From NCBI GenBank assembly GCA_002495645.1, contig DAGF01000097.1, positions 1 through 22,361 on the forward strand: a stretch of DNA of 22,361 nt, in the 5' to 3' direction. The translations under genes and the position numbers were made by a program. This DNA comes from Euryarchaeota archaeon UBA549 (lineage in GTDB: Archaea; Thermoplasmatota; Poseidoniia; Poseidoniales; Poseidoniaceae). Positions 1-7,404 of the stretch are shown in pieces (position 1 is the first letter of the stretch; the number at the start of each line of letters is the position of its first letter). The notes beneath the pieces were generated by a model. The model did no database searches, was not told the DNA's origin, and worked only from the letters and a program-made list of their open reading frames with translations.

Positions 1-13
1 AAAGCAGTCGAAG

Positions 14-87
14 CGGCCCCACCGCGATTCGAACACGGGTTCGAGGCTCCGCAAGCCTCTGTGATATCCAAGCTACACTATAGGGCC
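14..87 (-). tRNA. tRNA-Arg, anticodon GCG
   Basis: Read on the minus strand, the region folds as a full cloverleaf of 74 nt. The 7-bp acceptor stem pairs GGCCCTA with TGGGGCC (one G-U pair), the anticodon stem is GAGGC/GCCTC with loop TTGCGGA, and the T arm has loop TTCGAAT closed by five pairs. The anticodon at positions 34-36 is GCG, which reads the arginine codon CGC. A20 and C35, known arginine identity elements in bacteria, are both present, and G15 can pair with C48. The D stem has a U13-U22 mismatch. The discriminator base is G. The following bases are CTT, so the 3' CCA is not encoded and must be added by the CCA enzyme, as in many archaea. Position 26 is A, so this tRNA is not a Trm1 substrate. 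I found no intron. Confidence 0.93.
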
Positions 88-109
88 AATTCGCCCGAAT
101 GGCCGCCCC

Positions 110-117
110 CATTTAAG
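110..117 (-). promoter_or_regulatory. TATA box for tRNA-Arg
   Basis: The minus strand reads CTTAAATG here, centred about 26 bases upstream of the first base of the tRNA at 87. This is the expected distance of an archaeal TATA box from its start site. The same octamer stands upstream of the large surface-protein gene at 2226-2233. The motif is nearly palindromic, so it could also serve the thioesterase gene on the plus strand with a leader of about 40 nt. Confidence 0.55.
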
Positions 118-180
118 CGCGAGGGTGAGCCACCTGCCTGCAAAGCAAGGGTTCATTGGCGGCAACCTCCTGCTTCCACC

Positions 181-594
181 ATGGCGGTTGAGATTCACCG
201 AACGGTTGAGTTCTCGATGATTGATATGGCCAATGTGGCGTATTATCCCCGAATCTTCGATTTGGCCCACAAAGTGTTTGAGCAATCCTGGCAGGAAATG
301 TGCGGCGTCACCTACCCGGTTCTCGTCAATGAACGCAGAGTCGGGTTTCCAGTCGTTTCCCTCTCCTCCACCTTTCACGCTCCTCTACGGTACGGCGATG
401 TCATCACAGCATCGGTCTCAATCGCATCGGTTGGCACCACCTCGTTGGCTTGGCGATACGCATTTCGGAACCAACACGGCGACCTCGTTTGGACTTCTGA
501 ACAAGCCACAGTATGTGTTGACATGGACACCATGGAGAAGCAACCCATCCCCGACGATTTGAGGCCGGGTTTGAACCAACATCTGGAGGATTAG
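181..594 (+). CDS. Hotdog-fold acyl-CoA thioesterase (4HBT family)
   Basis: This 137-residue protein has the size and layout of 4-hydroxybenzoyl-CoA/YbgC-type thioesterases, which hydrolyse acyl-CoA thioesters as oligomers in the cytoplasm. The N-terminal motif around residues 14-27 (IDMANVAYYPRIFD) aligns with the family signature in which the first Asp is catalytic (here D15), followed by the long hotdog helix. The later strands (FHAPLRYGDVITASVSI) match the substrate-tunnel sheet. I chose the ATG at 181 because it begins directly at the fold. The reading frame stays open to 61, but that stretch runs through the tRNA gene on the other strand and has no family similarity. The next gene starts 2 bases after the stop, so the two are probably cotranscribed. 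The acyl group cannot be told from sequence. Confidence 0.82.
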   Translation: MAVEIHRTVEFSMIDMANVAYYPRIFDLAHKVFEQSWQEMCGVTYPVLVNERRVGFPVVSLSSTFHAPLRYGDVITASVSIASVGTTSLAWRYAFRNQHGDLVWTSEQATVCVDMDTMEKQPIPDDLRPGLNQHLED

Positions 595-596
595 GC

Positions 597-1175
597 ATGG
601 AAGAAGGTCTATCTCTTGATGTAAAGCCCGACCGGAGCGGACCGAAGAACCTCGCTATCCTGCTTTTTTTTGGTTCACTTCTCGTCTTGTGGATGGGCTA
701 CGCTGACCTCCAAGCTCATCGTTTCGGTTTGAACGATGAGCAGGTGGAAACCTTGCTTGCAACCCCAAACGCTCAGGGCGGAGAGCCGACGACGGTGGAA
801 GATTTCCGGATGTTCGAGGATGAAGCCCGGTCGGAGAACGCCTTCCTTCTCCGGGCCGTTTCGTTGCTGACCTCGGGGGGGCTTCTGTTGGTTGGTTGTG
901 TTCTTCTTTATCGCTTGAAGCGTTTAGGTGCCTACTTGAGCAGTGCTGGCGCCCTTATCGGCTTGTTCGGCGGGGTTGGTGCAAGCATCATGATTCGCAG
1001 TTCTGCGCGTAGCCATTTGGAAGAAACACTCCTGCCGACCTACGAAGCATGGGTGTACATTTGCGGTTCCATGATGGGGCTTTGTCTGGCCATCGCTGCG
1101 TTGCCGTTGCTCAACCTCCGTGCCAGTATGGCCTTGCAACCCGTGAAATTGGTCGTCAACGACGAGTCGGAGTGA
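597..1175 (+). CDS. Four-helix integral membrane protein, unknown function
   Basis: I do not recognise this 192-residue protein. It shows four hydrophobic segments at about residues 18-36, 84-105, 112-133 and 150-173. A hydrophilic, acidic loop of about 45 residues lies between the first and second. The positively charged patch after helix 2 (YRLKRL, about 105-110) suggests a cytoplasmic side there. There are no recognisable catalytic residues or transport motifs. The gene begins two bases after the thioesterase stop codon, so the pair looks like an operon. Its stop codon abuts the stop codon of the convergent pentapeptide-repeat gene with no spacer. Confidence 0.75.
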   Translation: MEEGLSLDVKPDRSGPKNLAILLFFGSLLVLWMGYADLQAHRFGLNDEQVETLLATPNAQGGEPTTVEDFRMFEDEARSENAFLLRAVSLLTSGGLLLVGCVLLYRLKRLGAYLSSAGALIGLFGGVGASIMIRSSARSHLEETLLPTYEAWVYICGSMMGLCLAIAALPLLNLRASMALQPVKLVVNDESE

Positions 1176-1622
1176 TCATTCCGTTGGTTTTGGCCATTTT
1201 TTTGCCAGCGCCTTTCTCAAATCATCGTCCATGATGGCGTTCCACCAATCGCTGCCCTGCCAAATGGCGTATTTGCCTCGTATCCCACGCAAGTCTGCGC
1301 CTTCAAATTGGCAATTTTTGAAGTTGGACAGGTTGAGACGAGCTTTGCGCAAATCCGCTCCTCGGAAGTCCGAGTTATCAAAGGCGGACTTCATCAAATC
1401 CGCTTCCACCATCGAAGCTCTTCGAAAGTCGCAGGACGTGAAATCCCCTTCGGTCAAGTCGGCGCGGTCAAAGATGGTGCGGCGGAAATTGGAGCCACTG
1501 TGTCGCCCCTTTCGGAGGATGACTTCGGTGTGATTTTGGAAAGAATAATCCACGACAACGGCTTCTTCTGCCGTGGTTTCATCATCGCGTGGGTCGCCCT
1601 GTCCACCGCCCGACATCACCAT
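1176..1622 (-). CDS. Pentapeptide-repeat protein
   Basis: The 148-residue product has about 14 consecutive A(D/N)LXX-type pentapeptides between residues 45 and 112, for example FDRADL, SMVEADL, SDFRGADL and CQFEGADL, with L, F or M at the central positions. Such repeats fold into a right-handed quadrilateral beta-helix, here about three and a half coils. The first 40 residues are acidic and probably disordered. The C-terminal segment (WQGSDWWNAI and after) looks like a capping helix. There is no signal peptide, so it should be cytoplasmic. Known family members include DNA-gyrase-protecting DNA mimics, but many have no known role and nothing here points to gyrase. A good ribosome-binding site, GAGGTGA on the minus strand (1627-1633), overlaps the stop codon of the upstream gene and lies 4 bases before the ATG, so the two are likely translationally coupled. 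Confidence 0.88.
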   Translation of the reverse strand: MVMSGGGQGDPRDDETTAEEAVVVDYSFQNHTEVILRKGRHSGSNFRRTIFDRADLTEGDFTSCDFRRASMVEADLMKSAFDNSDFRGADLRKARLNLSNFKNCQFEGADLRGIRGKYAIWQGSDWWNAIMDDDLRKALAKKWPKPTE

Positions 1623-1631
1623 GCGTTCACC

Positions 1632-2135
1632 TCAAGCGTTGGAGCGCTTATCGAGGTGTGCTTGGCCTTCGGGTGTAAGGATTGCGAATCGGTTTTTATC
1701 GTCTTTATTCGCTGGAACCATGAGGAAGTTGCGATCTTTCAATCGGTTGAGGTACAACGAGAGGTTTCCTGGCGGGTCGATGCCAGCGTCGGTGAACAAC
1801 TCATTGACGATGCGAGGAGGGCTGTCTTCGATGCCTTCAACGTCTCGCAGATAGTGAATGGCGCCGAGGACTTGGTCGGGCTTTCGTGTCAGCGCACAAT
1901 TTTCGAGCAGCGCCCTGAAGGCCGACCCGCGTTCGGGGAGGCCGGCTTCACGGGCAGCGGTGACAGCCGCTTCCATAGCGGACTCTCGGGCTTCACGAAT
2001 GCGCTCAAGCAGGACCGTCCAAGTGTGCTCGGCCTTGATGTGACTCAATTGTTCGTCAATTTGAATAGCAGCGCCATCCAGGTCGATTTCAACATCGCCT
2101 GCTTGAATCGTGAGTCTCAATCTCCACGCCCTCAT
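1632..2135 (-). CDS. Uncharacterised protein with putative C-terminal winged helix
   Basis: This 167-residue soluble protein is not one I can name. The N-terminal 25 residues look like a short beta-hairpin region. They are followed by a long charged helix (about 35-65). The C-terminal part, roughly residues 75-162, has a helix-helix-wing pattern: VNELFTDAGI, then LSLYLNRLKDRNFL, then a basic turn and RFAILTPEGQAHL. The ending resembles the wing of archaeal winged-helix proteins (F.LTPEG). That suggests, without proving it, nucleic-acid binding or a protein-interaction winged helix. It is the first gene of a two-gene unit with the pentapeptide-repeat protein, 9 bases apart. A long open frame on the opposite strand (1308-2141) covers both genes but has no family similarity, and I regard it as a shadow. 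Confidence 0.72.
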   Translation of the reverse strand: MRAWRLRLTIQAGDVEIDLDGAAIQIDEQLSHIKAEHTWTVLLERIREARESAMEAAVTAAREAGLPERGSAFRALLENCALTRKPDQVLGAIHYLRDVEGIEDSPPRIVNELFTDAGIDPPGNLSLYLNRLKDRNFLMVPANKDDKNRFAILTPEGQAHLDKRSNA

Positions 2136-2171
2136 TCCTAATGCAGTTCTATTCCTTCATAACCTTATGTT

Positions 2172-2190
2172 GAGAAAAAAAATACATTTT
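2172..2190 (-). promoter_or_regulatory. Possible AT-rich promoter for the winged-helix/pentapeptide pair
   Basis: The minus strand carries an A/T-rich run (AAAAATGTATTTTTTTT) about 40-55 bases upstream of the ATG at 2135. A TATA-binding site here would give a leader of about 20 nt. The match to a canonical archaeal TATA box is loose. Confidence 0.35.
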
Positions 2191-2225
2191 TACGCGAATT
2201 TGGCCCACCACAAAGGCAAAACCGC

Positions 2226-2233
2226 CTTAAATG
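2226..2233 (+). promoter_or_regulatory. TATA box for the large surface-protein gene
   Basis: CTTAAATG lies about 35 bases before the GTG start at 2265, so transcription would begin only 5-10 bases before the start codon. This implies a nearly leaderless mRNA and supports GTG at 2265. The ATG at 2252 is out of frame. The octamer is identical to the one upstream of tRNA-Arg. Confidence 0.5.
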
Positions 2234-2264
2234 TGTGAAGGGCACCTTGCCATGAGGCCTTCCT

Positions 2265-5200
2265 GTGATTCGCCGTCAATTCCTTGGTTTGCTCTTCGTT
2301 TTCCTGTTCATCGCTCCTGCGTGGTCGGTGATGTTCGCTCAAGCAGGTGGTGGAAACATCGGCACGTTTTCAACCGGTAATGCAGAAGAAACGGTTGACA
2401 TCACCTCCGGCCAGCACGCAGCGATTGGATTTGACTTGACCCGAAACACGACCATTACCTCGTCTTCCTTTTTCATCAAACCAACCATCACGGGCTCATC
2501 CGTTGGAGCCATTGACATTGATGCCAATGCAGATGGCGTTCCGGAATGGGCGTTCAACGACACAGGCTACGGTGGTTTTGGCCACCAAACGCTGTTCACC
2601 ACCGGCAACACGTCGGCCACCCTTCCCATCAACCCGAACCAAGGGGCGGTGACGAATCCCGACTCACCACCTTTCTATCTGCCCTCTGGGGCCACGGCTT
2701 CCAGCTCAAGCCTTGAGATTGGCTTTACGCCTACACTCGTCGGCGGCTTCTACTCAACGGGCTATATCCATGCTGTTGACAAGGGCGATTTCAACAACGA
2801 CAGCAACGTGGACTTCGCGCTGCTCTCCAGAACAGCCAACGTCTCGACGGGCAGCACCACCCAACCTGGACAAAGCACGGCGGCCGCTTTCCGCATCGCC
2901 TCCTATGATGCTACTACTGGCATCACGCTTTCGCCTTGGGTCATCACCTGTGCCAACGCCACACGCATCATGGCGGCCGATATCAACGGCGATAATCATG
3001 ATGATGTCGTCGGGTATGCACCCTCAAACGACCTGCTTTGCATCCACTTCACCAACACCACAAGCGGAGGTTTTGAGCCGCAGGTGAACGTGACGCACTC
3101 GTCGACCATCATCGACTTGGCCTTTGGCGACTTCAGAGGAAACGGTCAGGATGTCATGGTGTCCATTCGTGCGAGCGGGAAGGTTTCTGTTGACCTGTTC
3201 AGCAACCGCACGAGCACGTTTACAAACCTTGATGACACCACCATTTACCTGTCAGGTACCGTTAATTCCGCCACCTTGACCCACATGTTGTTCGCCCATT
3301 TTGATGGACAAAACAGCCAACCATCACTCATTGCCTGCCAGGCGAACGGGGACGCCGACATCCTGTTTTGGTCAAGCACCGGCAGTGGGTCCATCGCCAC
3401 AGGCAGCAGCCTGTCGGGGGTCTCATCCGACGCCATCGTGGGTGATTTTGACGGGGACCAAGATTTGGATATCTTGGCCTCCACGTCAAACGGTCATCGT
3501 TCCTTTACCAATAACCAAGGGTTGGGATGGGACGGGGACAGCCACAACCGCCTCATCACACTGACCAACGCCACCATTCTCGATTACGACTTGGACTCCT
3601 CAGGCCACCTGCTCATCCCCAACGTCGGAACCGTCGATGGTAATCCTGCAACCACAACTGGAAATATCACGGCCTATGGTTTCCAGAGTGGCTGGAATTA
3701 CGACAACCGGGTCCGAAGCCAATCCACCGAAGTGTTCGAGCCGTGGACGTCCCCTCGTGCGATTCACTTTGGCGATATGGACGGCGATGGTTCCATTGAA
3801 CAACTCATCCTTGCGGGCGAGGGCAGTCAACACGGTGTGTTCATCTCCGCCTACCACCGCATTGGCTACGATATTGACAAGGACGGCGCTGTTGATGTTG
3901 AAGCAGGAGGGTATGCAGGCAACGGCAGCAACGGACTGTCTCCTCTGATGCTCCAAGACACCACGGGGAATTTCACCACCTCATTGAACGTCCTTTCCCC
4001 CGGACTGCCCTACACCTCCGACGGCTATGGCATCCAAATGGCAGCGATGAACCTCTCCATGCATTCCATCACCGAGGGCGTTTTCACCTTCGATAATTTG
4101 GACATCCGCTACGTTGCCAATTTCCTCGTCAACGCCAACCCTTCGCTGTCAGGAAATCTGAGCAACGTCCTCAATCAACAGATGACAGCGGGTACCGGAA
4201 CGCTCAACATCCCTCTCCACATCAACACCACCTCAGACGGTAGCGTGACGCTGTTTAGCCCATCGGTAGCCTATGTTGACGGAGCCCCGAACATCGCACT
4301 CCCGCCCACACCTGTGCTCACGCTTGTGGATCTCGAGCCCGACCGCGTCTTCATTGAATGGCAATCCATCACCGACTTCGGTGACGACTTGCTCAATTTC
4401 ATCGTTTATCGCTCCGCCACAGGCCAGCCGTTGAGCATTGAGAACCCCCACGGCGACACCATTTCCAACAACAGCTTGGACACTGCCGTGCAACCGGGTC
4501 AATCGTGGACTTATTGGGTGCAGAGCGTCCACGACTACGGCATCACGAGCAACATCTCCGCACCGCTCAGCGTCACCGTTCCCTACCCCATACCCAAATC
4601 CTTCATCCCCAACTTGACGGCGATGGATGTGCCCGACGACGAGGGTGGCGCCATGAACATTTCATGGAGTCCCGGCGATGAATCCATCGTCGAGCATCAT
4701 GTGTTCGTGCTGCCTTCAACATTTGACGATGTGAGTGGACAAACCACCACCATCACCGCCGATGCCGACGCCACCTCCGTGGAAATCACACAGGACAGCA
4801 CCGGTGCTGAACTCGTTGATGGAACGGCCTACTACGTGGCTGCCATCGGCGTGGACGTGTACGGCAACGCCTCAACCAACGTCACCGCCATCGGACCTGT
4901 TTACACTCGAAACGATACGGGTTTAACCACGACCTTGGACGTCACATACACCGATTTCACTCAGAACGAACTGTCTGAGACGGTCCTTCTGGCCCGAACC
5001 AAAGGCCTCGGAGTATCGGCCCACCTCCACCAAGCAGGTCAGCCCGTTGCCGACGCCACGCTCACGTTGACCATCACCGATGATGACGACGTGTTCGGCC
5101 TTGACATGACCACGAACGAAACGGGGCACGCCTCGCTGACCATCGACGCACTGTCAAGCCTCGGGGCCATCGAAGCCGTTGGCACCATGTCGCTCAGCGT

Positions 5201-6590
5201 CGGTTATGATGGCGATGAAGGCGATGATCAAAATCAACCGCTTCTTGCAACCAGCAACACACAGGATGCCTACGGGACCGTTTTGGTCACCATCACGCCC
5301 GATGAACCGCTTCCCGTGCAGTCAGATGGGTCCTTTGAAACGCTGCTGATGGTGGACGCTACCGATTCCACGCAAAGCGCCTATCTGGCGAATCTGGCCG
5401 TTGATTGGAGCGCCACCGATGAAGCGGGTAACCAAACCGATAGCGGTGTTGCTGAAGCACGTGGAAACGAACTTGCCGTCGCTGGCGTGGGCGCATATGA
5501 TGGACGGTTGACCGTTTCTCTAAGCACAGAACCCCCCACCTTCTACATTCCAGGCATGACGGCATCGTATGCCTTTGCGTCCGCTCCCGTTACGGGCGAT
5601 AACCAGAGCAACACGACCGATGAGACCAACCAGACCACCGGTCCGACTTTCCCCGACACGACGCTTCCTGCAACCGTGGATTGCGGAACGGCCACCTACG
5701 AATGGGACAGCAACGCCACGGATGTTGGCATCACCTGCACGGTGACCAACCCGAACCCCTTCGCTGCGACGGTTGACTTCTCGTGGAAGGTCATTCCTGG
5801 TACGCCACCGCCCATTGAATTGGTTTGGAACCAGGCTGATGGTCCTTCAATGACGGTTGAAGCCGACGGGAGCGTTGACTTGACCTTCACATTGGTTCGC
5901 AATGCCCCAACCGAGGGCATGTTCCCCGGTGTTCAAGGAGAAGGCTACATCATCACCCTCACCTGTCTTGACCTCGGCGACAACGGTTGTGATGCCATGA
6001 CCCAACCGACGGCAACCACCGAGGGGGAACTTCAGTGGACGCTTGGCGACATGCCCGTTCAAATCGTTGATGACAACCCGGTTGGAGATGAAACCGAGGG
6101 CGCAATGACGCCTGTTCTGGTCGGCATTGGTATCGTCATTGCTCTCATCGCTGGCGTGGTTGGTGTGCTTTACATGCGCAGCAACATGGACGACGATTTC
6201 TTTGAGGACGATGATGACGAAGACTACTACCAGGAGGCCATGGACGCTCCAGCGACAACGCCTGGTTCAAAGGCTCTTGATTTGGGCGCTTCCAAATCGC
6301 TTGACGAGTTGAAGAATTCGGGTAAAGACCTCCACAGCGATGCCCCAGAGGGCCTTGCCAGCTCACCAACTCTTGGCAGCAGCGCTGACGCCTTTGAGTT
6401 CGGTGCGACCGCTGAAGACGCCATTCCCGAAACGGAAGAGAGCGACGAGGAAGAATGGGCTGAAGAAGAGGCTGAAGCCGATGATGGCATCACCGTCGAC
6501 GAAGACGGCACCGAGTGGTGGGAAGATGAAGACGGTGTCTGGTGGTACCGTGAAGAAGGCTGGGAAGACTGGGCCGTTTGGGAAGAATGA
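2265..6590 (+). CDS. Giant FG-GAP/fibronectin type III surface protein with acidic Trp-rich cytoplasmic tail
   Basis: A 1441-residue, type I-like membrane protein. A signal peptide covers about residues 1-26. Residues about 170-550 hold at least six FG-GAP/VCBS-type calcium loops, starting near D175 (DFNNDSNVD), D239 (DINGDNHDD), D289 (a degenerate loop), D394 (DFDGDQDLD), D504 (DMDGDGSIE) and D536 (DIDKDGAVD). This layout resembles an integrin-like beta-propeller. Two fibronectin type III-like domains follow (about 682-775 and 776-883), then two Ig-like domains (about 890-1110), a Thr/Asn-rich linker, and a last beta domain with four Cys (about 1130-1265). One transmembrane helix spans about 1283-1304. 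The remaining ~137 residues should be cytoplasmic; they are extremely acidic and end in a Trp-rich block. Many N-X-S/T sites suggest N-glycosylation. The likely role is adhesion or polymer/particle binding at the cell surface; the ligand is unknown. The start is GTG. Confidence 0.85.
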   Translation: MIRRQFLGLLFVFLFIAPAWSVMFAQAGGGNIGTFSTGNAEETVDITSGQHAAIGFDLTRNTTITSSSFFIKPTITGSSVGAIDIDANADGVPEWAFNDTGYGGFGHQTLFTTGNTSATLPINPNQGAVTNPDSPPFYLPSGATASSSSLEIGFTPTLVGGFYSTGYIHAVDKGDFNNDSNVDFALLSRTANVSTGSTTQPGQSTAAAFRIASYDATTGITLSPWVITCANATRIMAADINGDNHDDVVGYAPSNDLLCIHFTNTTSGGFEPQVNVTHSSTIIDLAFGDFRGNGQDVMVSIRASGKVSVDLFSNRTSTFTNLDDTTIYLSGTVNSATLTHMLFAHFDGQNSQPSLIACQANGDADILFWSSTGSGSIATGSSLSGVSSDAIVGDFDGDQDLDILASTSNGHRSFTNNQGLGWDGDSHNRLITLTNATILDYDLDSSGHLLIPNVGTVDGNPATTTGNITAYGFQSGWNYDNRVRSQSTEVFEPWTSPRAIHFGDMDGDGSIEQLILAGEGSQHGVFISAYHRIGYDIDKDGAVDVEAGGYAGNGSNGLSPLMLQDTTGNFTTSLNVLSPGLPYTSDGYGIQMAAMNLSMHSITEGVFTFDNLDIRYVANFLVNANPSLSGNLSNVLNQQMTAGTGTLNIPLHINTTSDGSVTLFSPSVAYVDGAPNIALPPTPVLTLVDLEPDRVFIEWQSITDFGDDLLNFIVYRSATGQPLSIENPHGDTISNNSLDTAVQPGQSWTYWVQSVHDYGITSNISAPLSVTVPYPIPKSFIPNLTAMDVPDDEGGAMNISWSPGDESIVEHHVFVLPSTFDDVSGQTTTITADADATSVEITQDSTGAELVDGTAYYVAAIGVDVYGNASTNVTAIGPVYTRNDTGLTTTLDVTYTDFTQNELSETVLLARTKGLGVSAHLHQAGQPVADATLTLTITDDDDVFGLDMTTNETGHASLTIDALSSLGAIEAVGTMSLSVGYDGDEGDDQNQPLLATSNTQDAYGTVLVTITPDEPLPVQSDGSFETLLMVDATDSTQSAYLANLAVDWSATDEAGNQTDSGVAEARGNELAVAGVGAYDGRLTVSLSTEPPTFYIPGMTASYAFASAPVTGDNQSNTTDETNQTTGPTFPDTTLPATVDCGTATYEWDSNATDVGITCTVTNPNPFAATVDFSWKVIPGTPPPIELVWNQADGPSMTVEADGSVDLTFTLVRNAPTEGMFPGVQGEGYIITLTCLDLGDNGCDAMTQPTATTEGELQWTLGDMPVQIVDDNPVGDETEGAMTPVLVGIGIVIALIAGVVGVLYMRSNMDDDFFEDDDDEDYYQEAMDAPATTPGSKALDLGASKSLDELKNSGKDLHSDAPEGLASSPTLGSSADAFEFGATAEDAIPETEESDEEEWAEEEAEADDGITVDEDGTEWWEDEDGVWWYREEGWEDWAVWEE

Positions 6591-6632
6591 TTCGTCCGTG
6601 AGTCTTTTCATTGGGCCTTGAGTGGGAAAGAC

Positions 6633-6637
6633 GGAGG
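6633..6637 (+). promoter_or_regulatory. Ribosome-binding site deciding the PAC2 start
   Basis: GGAGG lies 7 bases upstream of the ATG at 6645. It downstream-excludes the in-frame TTG at 6618 as the main start. Confidence 0.6.
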
Positions 6638-6644
6638 CAGAACA

Positions 6645-7403
6645 ATGGATGCCAATTTGCAATCCTATTCGCTCGTTCTCCACCAAGACGCAGACCCGCG
6701 CACAGGCGGCGTCGCCGTGTGCGGCTTCACGACCGCCGGCATGGTCGGTGTCATCTCCACGTCTCACATCATCAAAACGCTGGGTCTCCGGCAACTTGGA
6801 ACGGTCATGCACAAGGATTTCCCTGCTGTTGCCTTGATTCACGACGAGGTGCCAAAACATCCTGTCCGCGTCTATCAGGGCGAGGGTATCGGGGTGTTCA
6901 CGTCTGAAATCCAATTCGGCAACGAGACGGACATTCCGTTCGCAACCACGGTGCTTGAATGGTTCACGAAAGGCGGCTTTGACCGATTGATCATCATCGA
7001 CGGCCTTACCCGGCCTGAAAAAGAATTGAGCACCGGTGATTTGTTCGGTGTTGGTTCAATTCCAGCAGCACGTGAACGCTTGAAGAAACTCGATATTGAA
7101 CCCATTCAGCAGGGTATCGTCTCTGGGATTACCGGCTTTTTGCTGGGCGAGGGCGACCGACTTGGCATTGACATCACGGCCCTTCTTTCCGAGGCCAGCC
7201 CGATGTACCCCGACGCCCGTGCCGCTGCGCTTGCCGTAGAAGCCGTGAGCGATTTGACGGGCTTGGAAATTCCACTGACTGAACTGCTTGAAAACGCTCG
7301 GTCCATCGAAGACAGCGTTCGCGACATCATCGAGAACGCATCGCAGATGTTGCCAGCGCCCGACGAGGAGAACATCACGGACATTGACCCCTCGTTCGGG
7401 TGA
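6645..7403 (+). CDS. PAC2 family (proteasome assembly chaperone-like) protein
   Basis: This 252-residue cytoplasmic protein matches the archaeal PAC2 family (homologues of eukaryotic proteasome assembly chaperone 2). It shows the N-terminal strand and glycine-rich turn (CGFTTAGMVGVISTSHII, about 26-43). The mid-region contains LIIIDGLTRP (about 115-123). The conserved GITGFLLGEG (161-170) is followed by YPDARAAA (189-195). Some archaeal members assist 20S proteasome assembly, but most are uncharacterised, so the role here is by family only. I chose the ATG at 6645 because a strong ribosome-binding site, GGAGG at 6633-6637, lies 7 bases before it. A TTG at 6618 in the same frame is less likely. 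It follows the surface-protein gene by 54 bases on the same strand and converges with trm1, stop codons one base apart. Confidence 0.85.
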   Translation: MDANLQSYSLVLHQDADPRTGGVAVCGFTTAGMVGVISTSHIIKTLGLRQLGTVMHKDFPAVALIHDEVPKHPVRVYQGEGIGVFTSEIQFGNETDIPFATTVLEWFTKGGFDRLIIIDGLTRPEKELSTGDLFGVGSIPAARERLKKLDIEPIQQGIVSGITGFLLGEGDRLGIDITALLSEASPMYPDARAAALAVEAVSDLTGLEIPLTELLENARSIEDSVRDIIENASQMLPAPDEENITDIDPSFG

Positions 7404-7404
7404 T

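Noticed and set aside
14..87. tRNA as an integration site, or as a target of Trm1 in this window
   Set aside because: No integrase or repeated tRNA fragment is present, and position 26 of this tRNA is A, not G.
61..180. N-terminal extension of the thioesterase frame to GTG at 61
   Set aside because: It lies inside and beside the tRNA gene and has no family similarity; ATG 181 starts exactly at the fold.
1308..2141. 277-codon open frame on the plus strand
   Set aside because: It is antisense to the winged-helix and pentapeptide genes, whose repeats and ribosome-binding site are convincing; its translation has no domain pattern.
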